The notes below the pieces were generated by a model, which worked only from the letters and a program-made list of their open reading frames with translations, searched no databases and had not been told where the DNA came from. Below are positions 34,599-43,071 of a DNA stretch of 43,160 bases, in pieces. The stretch is from an uncultured Neglectibacter sp. Lineage in GTDB: Bacteria; Bacillota; Clostridia; Oscillospirales; Acutalibacteraceae. Position numbers and translations under genes: made by a program. The stretch's first letter is position 1. Every line of letters begins with the position of its first letter. The stretch spans positions 1 to 43,160 of the forward strand of contig CAJFMJ010000002.1 of NCBI GenBank assembly GCA_904391645.1, read 5' to 3'.

Positions 34599-35017
34599 TT
34601 TTCCACAGAGATGCCCGGTGTAACCTGTGTTTCCCACCGGGAATGTGGAAAACTCTGTGGAAACTGTGAAAAACCCTTGTCCCTATGCGGTTTTCAACTT
34701 TCCCCCGTTTCCACCAGGGAACTTTTTTATGTAAACAAACCCTTTCATTTTTCCTTTTTGAAACAAAAAACGCTATTTTTCAAGATTGGAAAATGCCCCA
34801 ATATACAGAAAAAACGGGAAAGCTGTCCGCCCTATCTTGTGTCAAGTGGAAACGGGAAAAATCTTTTCCCACAAACTGTCCACAGGGATTTAACATACAT
34901 TTCACCAAGGGGAGTTAGCCGGGGCTTTTCGGGCTTTCCACAAGAAAAGGCTATGCTTTTCCCCGGTTTTGTGGTATACTAGCGGCAAAACAAGGGGGAT
35001 TCCGGCTTGTTTCCACA
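34599..35017. promoter_or_regulatory. Cluster of DnaA-box-like nonamers
   Basis: Exact matches to TTWTNCACA: TTTTCCACA at 34599-34607 (+), TGTGGAAAA at 34644-34652 (-), TGTGAAAAA at 34665-34673 (-). One mismatch: TGTGGAAAC 34656-34664 (-), CTTTCCACA 34934-34942 (+), GTTTCCACA 35009-35017 (+). Weaker: TTTCCCACA 34865-34873 and CTGTCCACA 34876-34884. Three of them follow each other at 12- and 9-base steps on one strand. Confidence 0.55.
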
Positions 35018-35109
35018 AAAAGCCCCTCCCATCGCAGGGATTTTTCAAAAAAACCTGGATGAATATTTATACGCGAATTTTGTCGAATAACCATTTTGGA
35101 GGTTTTACC

Positions 35110-35823
35110 ATGCGGGAAGATATCTGTTCCATCCCTGTAAACGACGTATTTATGCCCAAAGACGGCTGCCCTTTCTGCCGGATGCGGGATATGCTGGAGG
35201 ACCGGATGGCCACCTACATCACCGGCGCGGCCATGATGGAGCCTGACGTGCGGGTGGAAACCAACCGGCTGGGCTTTTGCACCGAGCACTTCAACCAGAT
35301 CCTGGCCCGGGGCAGCCGGCTTTCGGTGGCGCTGATCTTAGAAAGCCTGTTGGCCACGGTGAAGGACGAGGTGTTCCCCCAGGGGAAGACCGCCCCCAAG
35401 AAGGTGGTTGCGGCAGTGAAGTCCCGGCAGCAGCACTGCTTTATCTGCGAGAACATTGAAAAAAACACCGCCCACCTGCTGGACAGCACCTTGAAGCTGT
35501 GGCAGACCGACCCGGATTTCCGGGAGCTGTACAGCCAGCAGCCCTATATCTGCCTGCCCCACTACGGCCAGGTGATGGAGGCGGCCATGAAGATGCCCAA
35601 AAAGAACTTCCAGGTGTTCCAGCAGGAAACGGACCGGCTGGCCAAAAAGTACCTGGAAGAGTTAAACGGCGACGTGACCCACTTCTGCCGGATGTTCGAC
35701 TACCGCAATGCCGGCGGGGACTGGGGCAACTCCAAGGATGCCATTGAGCGGGCCATCCAGTACCTCACCGCCCGGGTGCCGGAGGACCGCCAGAAGGCCG
35801 ATGAAAAGAACCGTGCCTTTTAA
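35110..35823 (+). CDS. DUF6062-like protein with two C-x2-C...C-x2-H metal sites
   Basis: A 237-residue cytoplasmic protein of a family that, to my knowledge, has no known function (DUF6062). It has a clear internal duplication: C20-x2-C23 (CPFCRMRD) with C57-x2-H60 (GFCTEHF), then C110-x2-C113 (CFICENIEKN) with C148-x2-H151 (ICLPHYGQ). The gap between the two halves of each site is 33 and 34 residues. A further H191-x-C193 (HFCRMFDYRN) closes it. Two structural zinc sites are likely. ATG 35110 has GGAGG at 8 bases. Its last 23 bases overlap the glycosylase gene, so the two are coupled, which suggests a role near DNA or oxidative damage; this is inference only. Confidence 0.85.
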   Translation: MREDICSIPVNDVFMPKDGCPFCRMRDMLEDRMATYITGAAMMEPDVRVETNRLGFCTEHFNQILARGSRLSVALILESLLATVKDEVFPQGKTAPKKVVAAVKSRQQHCFICENIEKNTAHLLDSTLKLWQTDPDFRELYSQQPYICLPHYGQVMEAAMKMPKKNFQVFQQETDRLAKKYLEELNGDVTHFCRMFDYRNAGGDWGNSKDAIERAIQYLTARVPEDRQKADEKNRAF

Positions 35824-36658
35824 CAACTCCCCGGAGAAGGGCAGGCTGCCCTGCGCTGTCCCCTTTGATTTGGCCCAGACATTGGATTGCGGTCAGGCCT
35901 TCCGCTGGCGGGAGGTTTCCCCGGGACGGTGGGAAGGGGTGGCCTTCGGGAAGGTGCTTGCCCTGGAGCAGCAGGGGGAACAGGTCTGGTTCCTCTGCAC
36001 TCAGGAGGACTTGGAGGCCACCTGGCAGTCCTATTTCGACCTGGAGGCGGACTACGGCTCCAAGCGGGCAGCCCTTTCCCAAATGAGCCCGGCGCTGAAG
36101 GAGGCGGCGGACTTTGCCCCGGGCATCCGCATTTTGCGCCAAGAGCCCTGGGAGGCTTTGTGCTCTTTCATCATTTCCCAAAACAACCACATCCCCCGGA
36201 TCAAGGGGATCATTGAGCGGCTGTGCGTCCAGCTGGGAGAGCCCATTCCAGGCACAGGGTGGGCGGCCTTCCCGGCCCCGGAGCGCCTGGCTGCCTGCAC
36301 CCTGGAGGACCTGGCCCCGCTGCGGGCGGGGTTCCGGGCCAAGTACTTGCTGGACGCCGCCAGGAAGGTGGTTTCCGGAGAGGTGGACTTGGAGAGAGTG
36401 GCGGCTTCCCCTGTGGAGGAGGGGCGGCAAGAGCTGCAAAAGATCTTTGGGGTGGGGCCGAAAGTGGCGGAGTGCGCGCTGCTGTACGGGTTCCACAAGA
36501 CCCAGTGTTTCCCCCTGGACGTGTGGATGAAGCGGGCCATGGCCACCCTGCTGCCCGGCCACAGCCCCCAGGAGTTTGGGGAAAACGCAGGCTTGGCCCA
36601 GCAGTACCTGTTCCACTACAGCCGGCTGCACCCGGAGCTGTTTGGGGAAAAAGGGTGA
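35801..36658 (+). CDS. OGG-type 8-oxoguanine DNA glycosylase/AP lyase
   Basis: A 285-residue HhH-GPD repair enzyme close to eukaryotic OGG1, as found in Clostridia. N-terminal domain FDLAQTLDCGQAFRWRE (Ogg_N signature), then SQNNHIPRIKGIIERLC (family hallmark), the helix-hairpin-helix FGVGPKVAECALL with catalytic lysine K221, and PLDVWMKRA with D240, 19 residues on, the same spacing as K249/D268 of human OGG1. It removes oxidised guanine opposite C and cuts the backbone. ATG 35801 overlaps the end of the DUF6062 gene; AGAAGG lies upstream. The operon ends with a perfect terminator. Confidence 0.93.
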   Translation: MKRTVPFNNSPEKGRLPCAVPFDLAQTLDCGQAFRWREVSPGRWEGVAFGKVLALEQQGEQVWFLCTQEDLEATWQSYFDLEADYGSKRAALSQMSPALKEAADFAPGIRILRQEPWEALCSFIISQNNHIPRIKGIIERLCVQLGEPIPGTGWAAFPAPERLAACTLEDLAPLRAGFRAKYLLDAARKVVSGEVDLERVAASPVEEGRQELQKIFGVGPKVAECALLYGFHKTQCFPLDVWMKRAMATLLPGHSPQEFGENAGLAQQYLFHYSRLHPELFGEKG

Positions 36659-36751
36659 CGGGTGGGCCCCAGGGGCAAGCTGCCCTTCCGTTTGCGGCAG
36701 GGCTGCCGCCTCCCATGTGCCCCCAGGGCCCTCGGATGGGTTGCCCATAGC

Positions 36752-36790
36752 AAAAGGACATCCAAGCGCAGAGCTTGGATGTCCTTTTTT
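36752..36790. terminator. Bidirectional terminator between the glycosylase and hemW
   Basis: AAAAGGACATCCAAGC and GCTTGGATGTCCTTTT form a perfect 16-base stem around GCAGA; T runs are present on both strands. Confidence 0.92.
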
Positions 36791-36796
36791 GTGTGT

Positions 36797-37906
36797 TTAC
36801 AGTTCCTCTCCCAGAAGCCGCACCAGCAGGGCGTTGGAAACCAGGAACCCCTCCGGCGTGAAAGAGAGGCAACCCTCCTCCTGCCGCAGCAGCTGGGGCG
36901 GGCACCGCCGGGCGTTTTCCAGCACCTCTTCAAACAGGGAGGCGCCTGCCAAACCAAAGCGGGCCAGGCAGTCCTGGCGCCGCAGGCCCCGGGTCAGCCG
37001 CAGGTTCAGCATGGCAAACTCTCCAAAATCCCCGCCGGGGCCGTCGTCCACCGGGGTGTTCCCCTGGAGGAACCCTTCCAAGTCCCGGGGGTAGTAGAAC
37101 CGCCGTCCCTCGAAAAAGGAGTGCGCCCCCGGCCCAAAGCCCAGGTACTCCTCCCCCCGCCAGTACAGCAGGTTGTGACGGCTTTCCCTTCCCGGTCGGG
37201 CGAAGTTGCTGATCTCATATTGGGCGTATCCCAGCTTGCCCAGCTCCTCCACCAGGAGCAGGTACTGCTGGGAGGTTTCCTCGTCATCAGGCAGCTGGAC
37301 TCCCCGGGCGGCAAAGGGCGTGCCCGGCTCCACTTTTAAGATATAGGAGGAGATGTGCTCCACGCCCAGCCCCGCGGCAAAGGCGATGGAGCCTTTCAGC
37401 GTTTCCCAAGAGCCTCCCGGCAGGCCCAGCATCAGGTCCAGGGAGATGTTTGTAAAGCCGGCAGCCCGGGCGTTTTCCACAGCCAGGGCGGCGTCCTGGG
37501 GGGAATGGGCACGGCCCAGCAGCCGCAGCTGGGCTGGGTCGGCGGATTGCAGCCCCATGGAAAGCCGGTTGAACCCGGCTTCCCGCACCTCTTTAAAAAA
37601 GTTCCGATCCACATGGGTGGGGTTGGCTTCCAGGGTGATCTCCGCTGTGGGGGACAGGGAAAAGCCCTCTTTCACCCCCTGGAGGAGGGCTCCCAGCCGG
37701 GCGGCCCCCAAAAGACTGGGGGTTCCCCCGCCAAAGTAGACCGTGGCAAGTTCCCGGTTTCTGAGCTTGTCCCGCCAGGGGGCCAGGGAGGTGAGAACAG
37801 CCTGTACATAGGCGTCCATATTCTCCTGGGAATCGGGGAGGGAGTAGAAGTCACAGTAAGGGCATTTGCCGTGGCAGAAGGGGACGTGAAAGTAAAAGCC
37901 TAACAT
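36797..37906 (-). CDS. hemW: HemW, radical SAM heme chaperone (coproporphyrinogen oxidase-like)
   Basis: A 369-residue radical SAM protein. The cluster motif is C11-x3-C15-x2-C18 (CHGKCPYCDFYS), followed by YFGGGTPSLL, EITLEANPTHVD, RLSMGLQSADPAQLRLLGR and SLDLMLGLPG; the C-terminal HemN-like domain ends with SFTPEGFLVSNALL. True HemN has a further N-terminal stretch with an extra cysteine (CxxxCxxC-x-C); here the residue after the third Cys is D-F, as in HemW, which carries heme rather than making it. It follows lepA as in many Firmicutes. ATG 37906 has only a weak GGTGG ribosome site. Repeats lie between it and lepA. Confidence 0.93.
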   Translation of the reverse strand: MLGFYFHVPFCHGKCPYCDFYSLPDSQENMDAYVQAVLTSLAPWRDKLRNRELATVYFGGGTPSLLGAARLGALLQGVKEGFSLSPTAEITLEANPTHVDRNFFKEVREAGFNRLSMGLQSADPAQLRLLGRAHSPQDAALAVENARAAGFTNISLDLMLGLPGGSWETLKGSIAFAAGLGVEHISSYILKVEPGTPFAARGVQLPDDEETSQQYLLLVEELGKLGYAQYEISNFARPGRESRHNLLYWRGEEYLGFGPGAHSFFEGRRFYYPRDLEGFLQGNTPVDDGPGGDFGEFAMLNLRLTRGLRRQDCLARFGLAGASLFEEVLENARRCPPQLLRQEEGCLSFTPEGFLVSNALLVRLLGEEL

Positions 37907-37945
37907 GGAGTCACCACCAATGGATAAATAGGAAGCGCGGAGTTC

Positions 37946-37995
37946 GCCCGAGCGCAGCGAGCGGCTCCAAAGCGCGGAGTGCGTCCAGGCGCAGC
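37946..37995. repeat. 50-base direct repeat, copy 1
   Basis: Begins GCCCGAGCGCAGCGAGCGGC and ends GTCCAGGCGCAGC. The other copy is at 38064-38113, 118 bases on, with one difference (GCGCGGAG here, GCGCGAAG there). It contains the small inverted motif CGAGCGCAGCGAGCG. It is in the non-coding gap between lepA and hemW. Confidence 0.9.
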
Positions 37996-38063
37996 AATGG
38001 CAACGGAAAGGCCAAAGCTTGTGTTTGCTTTCGGCGCGGACGATCCAGCCGCCTTACCCGCAA

Positions 38064-38113
38064 GCCCGAGCGCAGCGAGCGGCTCCAAAGCGCGAAGTGC
38101 GTCCAGGCGCAGC
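38064..38113. repeat. 50-base direct repeat, copy 2
   Basis: Same as the copy at 37946-37995 except one base. It ends four bases from the lepA stop codon. Confidence 0.9.
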
Positions 38114-38117
38114 CTGG

Positions 38118-39929
38118 TCATTCATCCAGCTTCAGCACGGACATAAACGCCTCCTGGGGCACTTCCACCGTGCCCAGCTGGCGCATCCGCTTTTTGCCTT
38201 CCTTCTGTTTCTCCAGCAGCTTCTTCTTCCGGGTGATGTCGCCGCCGTAGCACTTGGCCAGCACGTCCTTGCGCAGGGCCTTCACCGTTTCCCGGGCAAT
38301 GATCTTCCCGCCGATGCAGGCCTGGATGGGCACCTCGAACAGCTGGCGGGGGATCTTCTCCTTGAGCTTTTCCGCCATCTTTCTGGCCCGGCCGTAGGCC
38401 TTGTCCGCATGGATGATGAAGGAGAGGGCGTCCACGATCTCCCCGTTGAGCATGATGTCCAGCTTCACCAGCTTGCTGGCCTGGTAGCCCATCAGCTCGT
38501 AGTCAAAGGAGGCGTAGCCCCGGGTGCGGGACTTCAGCGCGTCGAAAAAGTCATAGACAATCTCGTTTAAAGGCAGCTCGTAGTGGATGTCCACCCGGTC
38601 GGTGTCCAGGTACTTCATGTCTTTGAATACCCCCCGGCGCTCTTGGCACAGCTCCATAATGTTCCCCACGTACTCCGAAGGGGAGTAGATGTGGGCGTTG
38701 CAGATGGGCTCCTCGGCGCTGGCAATCAGGGTGGGGTCCGGGTAGTTGGTGGGGTTGTCGATGGTGATGGTGCTGCCGTCAGTGAGCTTTAATTTGTACA
38801 CCACGCTGGGGGCGGTGGTGATCAGATCCAGGTCGTACTCCCGCTCCAGCCGCTCCTGGATGATCTCCATGTGCAACAGCCCCAAGAAGCCGCACCGGAA
38901 GCCAAAGCCCAGGGCCACGGAGGTTTCCGGCTCGAAGGTGAGGGAGGCGTCGTTTAATTGCAATTTTTCCAGGGCGTCCCGCAGGTCGGTGTAGTGGGCG
39001 CCGTCGGCGGGGTAGATGCCGCAGAACACCATGGGCTGTACCGCCCGGTACCCCTCCAGGGGCTCGGCGGCGGGGCGGTCCTTCAGGGTGACGGTGTCGC
39101 CCACCCGGGCCTGGCGCACGTCCTTGATGGAGGCGGCAATGTAGCCCACTTCCCCGGCGTACAGGGCGTCGGCAGGCTCCAGGGAGGTGGCCCTCAAAAA
39201 GCCGCACTCCACCACGGTGAATTCCCCGCCGGTGGCCATCATGCGGATGGTGTCCCCGGGACGCACAGTGCCGTCCTTGATCCGCACGTACACGATGACG
39301 CCCCGGTAGGAGTCGTAGTAGGAGTCGAAGATCAGCGCCCGCAGGGGGTCGTCCTCGTTGCCCACAGGGGCGGGAATGTCGGTGACAATGCGCTCCATCA
39401 CCTCTTCCACGTTCTGGCCGGTCTTGGCGGAGATCCGGGGGGCGTCCATGGCGGGAATGCCGATCACGTCCTCGATCTCGTGGCAGACCCGTTCCGGGTC
39501 GGCGCTGGGCAGGTCGATCTTGTTCACCACCGGGACGATCTCCAGCCCGGCGTCCACGGCCAGGTAGGTGTTGGCCAGGGTCTGGGCCTCGATGCCCTGG
39601 GAGGCGTCCACCACCAGCACCGCCCCCTCACAGGCGGCCAGGGACCGGGAAACCTCGTAGTTGAAGTCCACGTGTCCGGGGGTGTCGATGAGGTTGAACA
39701 CATAGTCCTGGCCGTCCTTGGCGGTGTAGACCAGGGTGACAGCGTGGGCCTTGATGGTGATGCCCCGCTCCCGTTCCAGGTCCATGTTGTCCAAAAGCTG
39801 GTTTTCCATCTCCCGCAGGGGGACGGACTTGGTCAGCTCCAGGATGCGGTCAGCCAGGGTGGATTTGCCGTGGTCGATGTGGGCCACAATGCTGAAATTG
39901 CGAATGTTGCTACGATCCATTCTATCCAT
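38118..39929 (-). CDS. lepA: Elongation factor 4 (LepA), translational GTPase
   Basis: A 603-residue GTPase that acts on the ribosome during stress or assembly. G motifs: AHIDHGKST (G1), DTPGHVDF (G3), NKIDLPSA (G4); all intact. The LepA-specific features follow: [38 protein letters not shown] and the C-terminal domain with [20 protein letters not shown] and [20 protein letters not shown]. Length is normal. ATG 39929 has GGAGAG 7 bases before it; the second ATG (39920) has none. It probably shares a transcript with hemW downstream, although 211 bases with repeats lie between. Useful contrast with the nearby EF-G-like protein, whose G4 is lost. Confidence 0.97.
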   Translation of the reverse strand: MDRMDRSNIRNFSIVAHIDHGKSTLADRILELTKSVPLREMENQLLDNMDLERERGITIKAHAVTLVYTAKDGQDYVFNLIDTPGHVDFNYEVSRSLAACEGAVLVVDASQGIEAQTLANTYLAVDAGLEIVPVVNKIDLPSADPERVCHEIEDVIGIPAMDAPRISAKTGQNVEEVMERIVTDIPAPVGNEDDPLRALIFDSYYDSYRGVIVYVRIKDGTVRPGDTIRMMATGGEFTVVECGFLRATSLEPADALYAGEVGYIAASIKDVRQARVGDTVTLKDRPAAEPLEGYRAVQPMVFCGIYPADGAHYTDLRDALEKLQLNDASLTFEPETSVALGFGFRCGFLGLLHMEIIQERLEREYDLDLITTAPSVVYKLKLTDGSTITIDNPTNYPDPTLIASAEEPICNAHIYSPSEYVGNIMELCQERRGVFKDMKYLDTDRVDIHYELPLNEIVYDFFDALKSRTRGYASFDYELMGYQASKLVKLDIMLNGEIVDALSFIIHADKAYGRARKMAEKLKEKIPRQLFEVPIQACIGGKIIARETVKALRKDVLAKCYGGDITRKKKLLEKQKEGKKRMRQLGTVEVPQEAFMSVLKLDE

Positions 39930-39963
39930 AAGGGACTCTCCGTTACAAAAAGTATATCAATTT

Positions 39964-39972
39964 ATTATAGCA
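39964..39972 (-). promoter_or_regulatory. Extended -10 promoter of lepA
   Basis: On the minus strand TGCTATAAT, exact TATAAT at 39964-39969; the -35 position is poor (TTTTCT). A second box, TATACT, lies a few bases downstream. Confidence 0.5.
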
Positions 39973-40059
39973 GAAAAGGGAGAAAAAGAAAACCGGGGGG
40001 CGGGGTAAAAGTTTGATCAAAACTTTTCAGCGGCTTTGGGGCGAAATTCCCCGTTTTTC

Positions 40060-40089
40060 TTGCAATCCCGCCCCAGCTTGTGCTACAAT
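40060..40089 (+). promoter_or_regulatory. Sigma-A promoter of glycyl-tRNA synthetase gene
   Basis: TTGCAA (40060-40065), 18-base spacer, TACAAT (40084-40089) as TTGTGCTACAAT with extended -10. The leader is about 40 bases, too short for a T-box. Confidence 0.7.
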
Positions 40090-40132
40090 AAGCCCCAGTA
40101 TGCGATGTGAAATCGAGAAAGGCGGGTACGCA

Positions 40133-41542
40133 ATGAAAGCTACCGAAAAAACCATGGATACCATCGTCAATCTCTGCAAGACCCGGGGCTTTATCTTCCC
40201 CGGCAGCGAGATCTACGGCGGCCTTTCCAACTCTTGGGACTACGGCCCCTTGGGCGTGGAATTTAAAAACAACGTGAAAAAAGCCTGGTGGAAGAAGTTC
40301 GTCCAGGAATCCCCCTACAATGTGGGCGTGGACGCCGCCATTTTGATGAACCCCCAGGTGTGGGTGGCCACCGGCCATGTGGGCGGCTTCTCCGACCCCC
40401 TCATGGACTGCAAGGACTGCAAGACCCGCCACCGTGCCGACAAGCTCATTGAGGACTTCACCGGCGAGTCCGCCGACGGCTGGGACAACCAGAAGATGAC
40501 CGACTTCATCAAGGAAAACCACATCAAGTGCCCCAACTGCGGCAGTGAGAACTTCACCGAGATCCGCCAGTTCAACCTGATGTTCAAAACTTTCCAGGGC
40601 GTTACCGAAGACGCCAAGAGCGAGATCTACCTGCGCCCCGAAACTGCCCAGGGCATCTTTGTCAACTTCCCCAGTGTGCAGCGCACCACCCGGAAGAAGC
40701 TGCCCTTCGGCATCGCCCAGGTGGGCAAGAGCTTCCGGAATGAGATCACCCCCGGCAACTTCACCTTCCGCACCCGGGAGTTCGAGCAGATGGAGCTGGA
40801 GTTCTTCTGCAAGCCCGACACCGACCTGGAGTGGTTTGCCTATTGGAAGGAGTTCTGCCGCAACTGGCTATTCAGCCTGGGCATGACGGAAGAAAACCTG
40901 CGCTTTAGGGACCACCGCCCCGAGGAGCTGTCCTTCTACTCCAAGGCAACCACTGACGTGGAATACCTGTTCCCCTTTGGCTGGGGCGAGCTGTGGGGCA
41001 TTGCCGACCGCACCGACTATGACCTGAAGCGCCATCAGGAGCATTCCGGCAAAGACCTGACCTACTTTGACCAGGAAACCAATGAGCACTACATCCCCTA
41101 TGTGGTGGAGCCCTCTCTGGGTGCCGACCGCATGGCCCTGGCCTTCCTGTGCGACGCCTACGACGAGGAAGTGGTGGGCCAGGATAAGAACGGCAAGGAC
41201 GACATCCGTGTGGTGCTGCGGCTCCATCCCGCCCTGGCGCCCTTCAAGGCCGCGGTGCTGCCCCTGTCCAAAAAGCTGGGGCCCAAGGCCCAGGAAGTCC
41301 ATCAGATGCTGTCCAAGTACTTTATGGTGGACTACGACGAGGCCGGTTCCATCGGCAAGCGGTACCGCCGTCAGGACGAGATCGGCACGCCTCTGTGCAT
41401 CACCATCGACTTCGACACCGTGGGCGACGGGGAGAAAGAGCCCGACAACTGCGTCACCATCCGGGACCGGGACACCATGGAACAGGTGCGCCTGCCCATC
41501 GACCAGCTGAAGGCCTACATCGAGGAGAAGATCGCTTTCTAA
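40133..41542 (+). CDS. glyS: Glycyl-tRNA synthetase, alpha2 type
   Basis: A 469-residue class II synthetase that charges tRNA-Gly; the single-chain form of Gram-positive bacteria, archaea and eukaryotes (some databases name it glyQS). [20 protein letters not shown] at the start, the zinc-type inserts [11 protein letters not shown] and CPNCGSENF, motif 2 around [20 protein letters not shown], and motif 3 in [15 protein letters not shown]. The anticodon domain follows ([24 protein letters not shown]). Length fits. ATG 40133 follows GAAAGGCGGG. No glyQ/glyS pair exists here. It has its own promoter and is followed by a GC-rich hairpin. Confidence 0.97.
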   Translation: MKATEKTMDTIVNLCKTRGFIFPGSEIYGGLSNSWDYGPLGVEFKNNVKKAWWKKFVQESPYNVGVDAAILMNPQVWVATGHVGGFSDPLMDCKDCKTRHRADKLIEDFTGESADGWDNQKMTDFIKENHIKCPNCGSENFTEIRQFNLMFKTFQGVTEDAKSEIYLRPETAQGIFVNFPSVQRTTRKKLPFGIAQVGKSFRNEITPGNFTFRTREFEQMELEFFCKPDTDLEWFAYWKEFCRNWLFSLGMTEENLRFRDHRPEELSFYSKATTDVEYLFPFGWGELWGIADRTDYDLKRHQEHSGKDLTYFDQETNEHYIPYVVEPSLGADRMALAFLCDAYDEEVVGQDKNGKDDIRVVLRLHPALAPFKAAVLPLSKKLGPKAQEVHQMLSKYFMVDYDEAGSIGKRYRRQDEIGTPLCITIDFDTVGDGEKEPDNCVTIRDRDTMEQVRLPIDQLKAYIEEKIAF

Positions 41543-41573
41543 AAGGCAGCGAAAAGGGAAACCGTCTTGTAGA

Positions 41574-41603
41574 AGGGCGCGCCGGGATCTGGCGCGCCCT
41601 TTG
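41574..41603 (+). terminator. Probable terminator of glycyl-tRNA synthetase gene
   Basis: AGGGCGCGCC (41574-41583) and GGCGCGCCCT (41591-41600) form a perfect 10-base stem; the T tract after it is short and broken (TTTGGCGGCTTTT). Confidence 0.65.
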
Positions 41604-41649
41604 GCGGCTTTTGGGGCAGTAGGCTTTTCCCGGGTTTGCGGGGAAACCC

Positions 41650-41678
41650 ATTGAACAATGGGATGCTTTGTGCTACAA
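41650..41678 (+). promoter_or_regulatory. Sigma-A promoter of the Ser-rich membrane protein gene
   Basis: TTGAAC (41650-41655), 17-base spacer, TACAAT (41673-41678). The sequence TTGTGCTACAAT (41667-41678) is the same as in the glycyl-tRNA synthetase promoter. Confidence 0.75.
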
Positions 41679-41723
41679 TTAACTGATATGAAACGCGATG
41701 ATCCCACCAGCAGGAGGAAGCAT

Positions 41724-42971
41724 ATGAAAGAAAAACGCCGTTTTGCGGCTTTGCTGGCAGCGGCGGCTTTGGCCGTCAACCTGGTAGCCGTCCCTGTCCT
41801 GGCCACGGAGGCCACCGAACAGGTTTCCCCTTTGACAGGGGTGATCCAGCCCGATCCCCCGGAGGAGGATCTGCCCAACCCCGACCCGCCTCCGGAGCAG
41901 TCTTCCAGCAGCTCTTCTTCCGAGCCCAGCTCTTCTTCACAGCCCCCGGAAGAGAGCTCCAGCAGCTCTTCCTCAGAGCCCAGCTCCTCTTCGGAGAGCT
42001 CCTCTTCGTCAGAGGGCTCTTCCTCCCAGGAAAGCAGCCAAGAGCCGTCCTCGGAAGAGCCGGAAGACCCCAGCAGCTCCTGGGAAGAGCCTTCAGAGGA
42101 ACCCTCTGAAACAGAGAGCCAGTGGGAAAACCAGTCCTCCCAGCAGGACAACGACGTCCAGGTGCCCACCTATAACGAGCCGGAAACCATTGCCACCCCC
42201 CGGCCGGCAGTGGAACGCCCCTCGGTTTCCCTGAATACCGGCAGTTCCTCTTCCCAAGCGGAGGAGGACTCCGGCCCCAATTACGTCACCTTTGCCACGT
42301 TGAACGTCCGGGGCAACTCCATGGCGGCCACCCTGTTTTACAGCGGCTTAGGCTTTATTGCCGTGGGTGTCCTTGGCCTGGTGACGGTGCTTGTGCTGTA
42401 TATCCATGGCCGCCGCCGGTATGCCGCCACAGAGCAGATTTTGGAGGAGATCCACCAGGCGGAGGTGCGCCAGCAGCCCGGGCCGGCAGCGGCTTCCCAA
42501 GAGTTTGCCCGGCCTGCGGCCCCCGTGGCGCCCCCTGCCCCCGCGCCCTATGCACCTCCTCCCAACGCCCTGGTGCCGGAAGAGGCCTCCCTCTACACCG
42601 AGGAGTTTGCCCTGCCGCCCCAGGACCAGGCTTACGGCCCCTATGAGGACGAGGTGTACCAGGAGGAGGACTACGGCGAGTCCTATGGCCAGTCGTCCTA
42701 TGGGCAAGACGGCTATTACGACAGCGACTATTACGACGATTACGAAGACTATGGCCCCTACCAGGAGGAGGAAGGGTATCAGGAGGACGCCGGCTACCAG
42801 GAGCCTCCCTATGAACCCCAGCCCCCTGCCCGGCAGGTGGCGCCCCCGCCGGCGGATCCTGCGCCCGACTGGGGGGCTACCCGGCAGTTTGACACCGAGG
42901 AGATCCTCCGGGAAGCCTTGCGTTACACCGATGAGGATTACCGGGAGGACAACTACGACAGCTACCAGTAA
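41724..42971 (+). CDS. Single-pass membrane protein with Ser-rich extracellular stalk and acidic Tyr-rich cytoplasmic tail
   Basis: No known family is recognised. The 415 residues start with a signal peptide (KEKRRFAALLAAAALAVNLV, likely cut near VLA-TEA at about residue 27). An extracellular stretch follows of Ser, Glu and Pro with repeats such as SSSSSSEPSSSSQPPEES (about 60-140), then a short region with TFATLNVRGNSM, a membrane helix at about 203-228 and RRRY as inside anchor. The cytoplasmic tail is Pro/Ala-rich and then full of Tyr, Asp and Glu (DGYYDSDYYDDYEDYGPY). ATG 41724 has AGGAGGAAG; two earlier ATGs have no ribosome site. Low complexity makes homology searches unreliable; a cell-surface or signalling anchor is a guess. 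Confidence 0.85.
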   Translation: MKEKRRFAALLAAAALAVNLVAVPVLATEATEQVSPLTGVIQPDPPEEDLPNPDPPPEQSSSSSSSEPSSSSQPPEESSSSSSSEPSSSSESSSSSEGSSSQESSQEPSSEEPEDPSSSWEEPSEEPSETESQWENQSSQQDNDVQVPTYNEPETIATPRPAVERPSVSLNTGSSSSQAEEDSGPNYVTFATLNVRGNSMAATLFYSGLGFIAVGVLGLVTVLVLYIHGRRRYAATEQILEEIHQAEVRQQPGPAAASQEFARPAAPVAPPAPAPYAPPPNALVPEEASLYTEEFALPPQDQAYGPYEDEVYQEEDYGESYGQSSYGQDGYYDSDYYDDYEDYGPYQEEEGYQEDAGYQEPPYEPQPPARQVAPPPADPAPDWGATRQFDTEEILREALRYTDEDYREDNYDSYQ

Positions 42972-43071
42972 CTGGTGAGGAAGGGATCACGCGAAACCCG
43001 TCAAGAGCAGCTTTGGCTGTGCCCAGCACAGCAGGGCAGCGAAGAGGGGCTGTTGCATTTTGCAACTGCAC

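Larger units (their letters stand above)
34367..35109. other. 743-base divergent intergenic region with DnaA-box-like cluster and AT-rich tract
   Basis: No convincing gene is present on either strand; frames open here have no ribosome site and unlikely composition. The left end has the rlmB promoter. From 34599 to 35017 there are at least six nonamers close to the DnaA box TTWTNCACA, and between about 34725 and 34815 the sequence is clearly AT-rich (A and T tracts) in a GC-rich genome. TATACT at 34975-34980 may be the -10 box for the plus-strand operon; another TATACT with TTGGCA 19 bases upstream is at 34518-34548. Uses as a replication-control locus or as a promoter controlled by DnaA are both possible. 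Confidence 0.6.

Noticed and set aside
34266-34982. A 238-codon plus-strand frame across the rlmB start and the DnaA-box region
   Set aside because: It begins inside rlmB, lacks a ribosome site and shows no protein-like pattern.
34599-35017. Naming this region the chromosomal origin
   Set aside because: No dnaA, dnaN, rpmH or gyr genes nearby, and gene direction does not switch clearly here. Kept only as a DnaA-box cluster.
37900-38121. A 73-codon minus-strand frame through the 50-base repeats
   Set aside because: The two repeat copies are read in different frames (distance 118), so the peptide is a by-product of the repeat; no ribosome site.
40090-40132. T-box riboswitch before glycyl-tRNA synthetase
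   Set aside because: The leader is only about 40 bases and has no T-box sequence or terminator.
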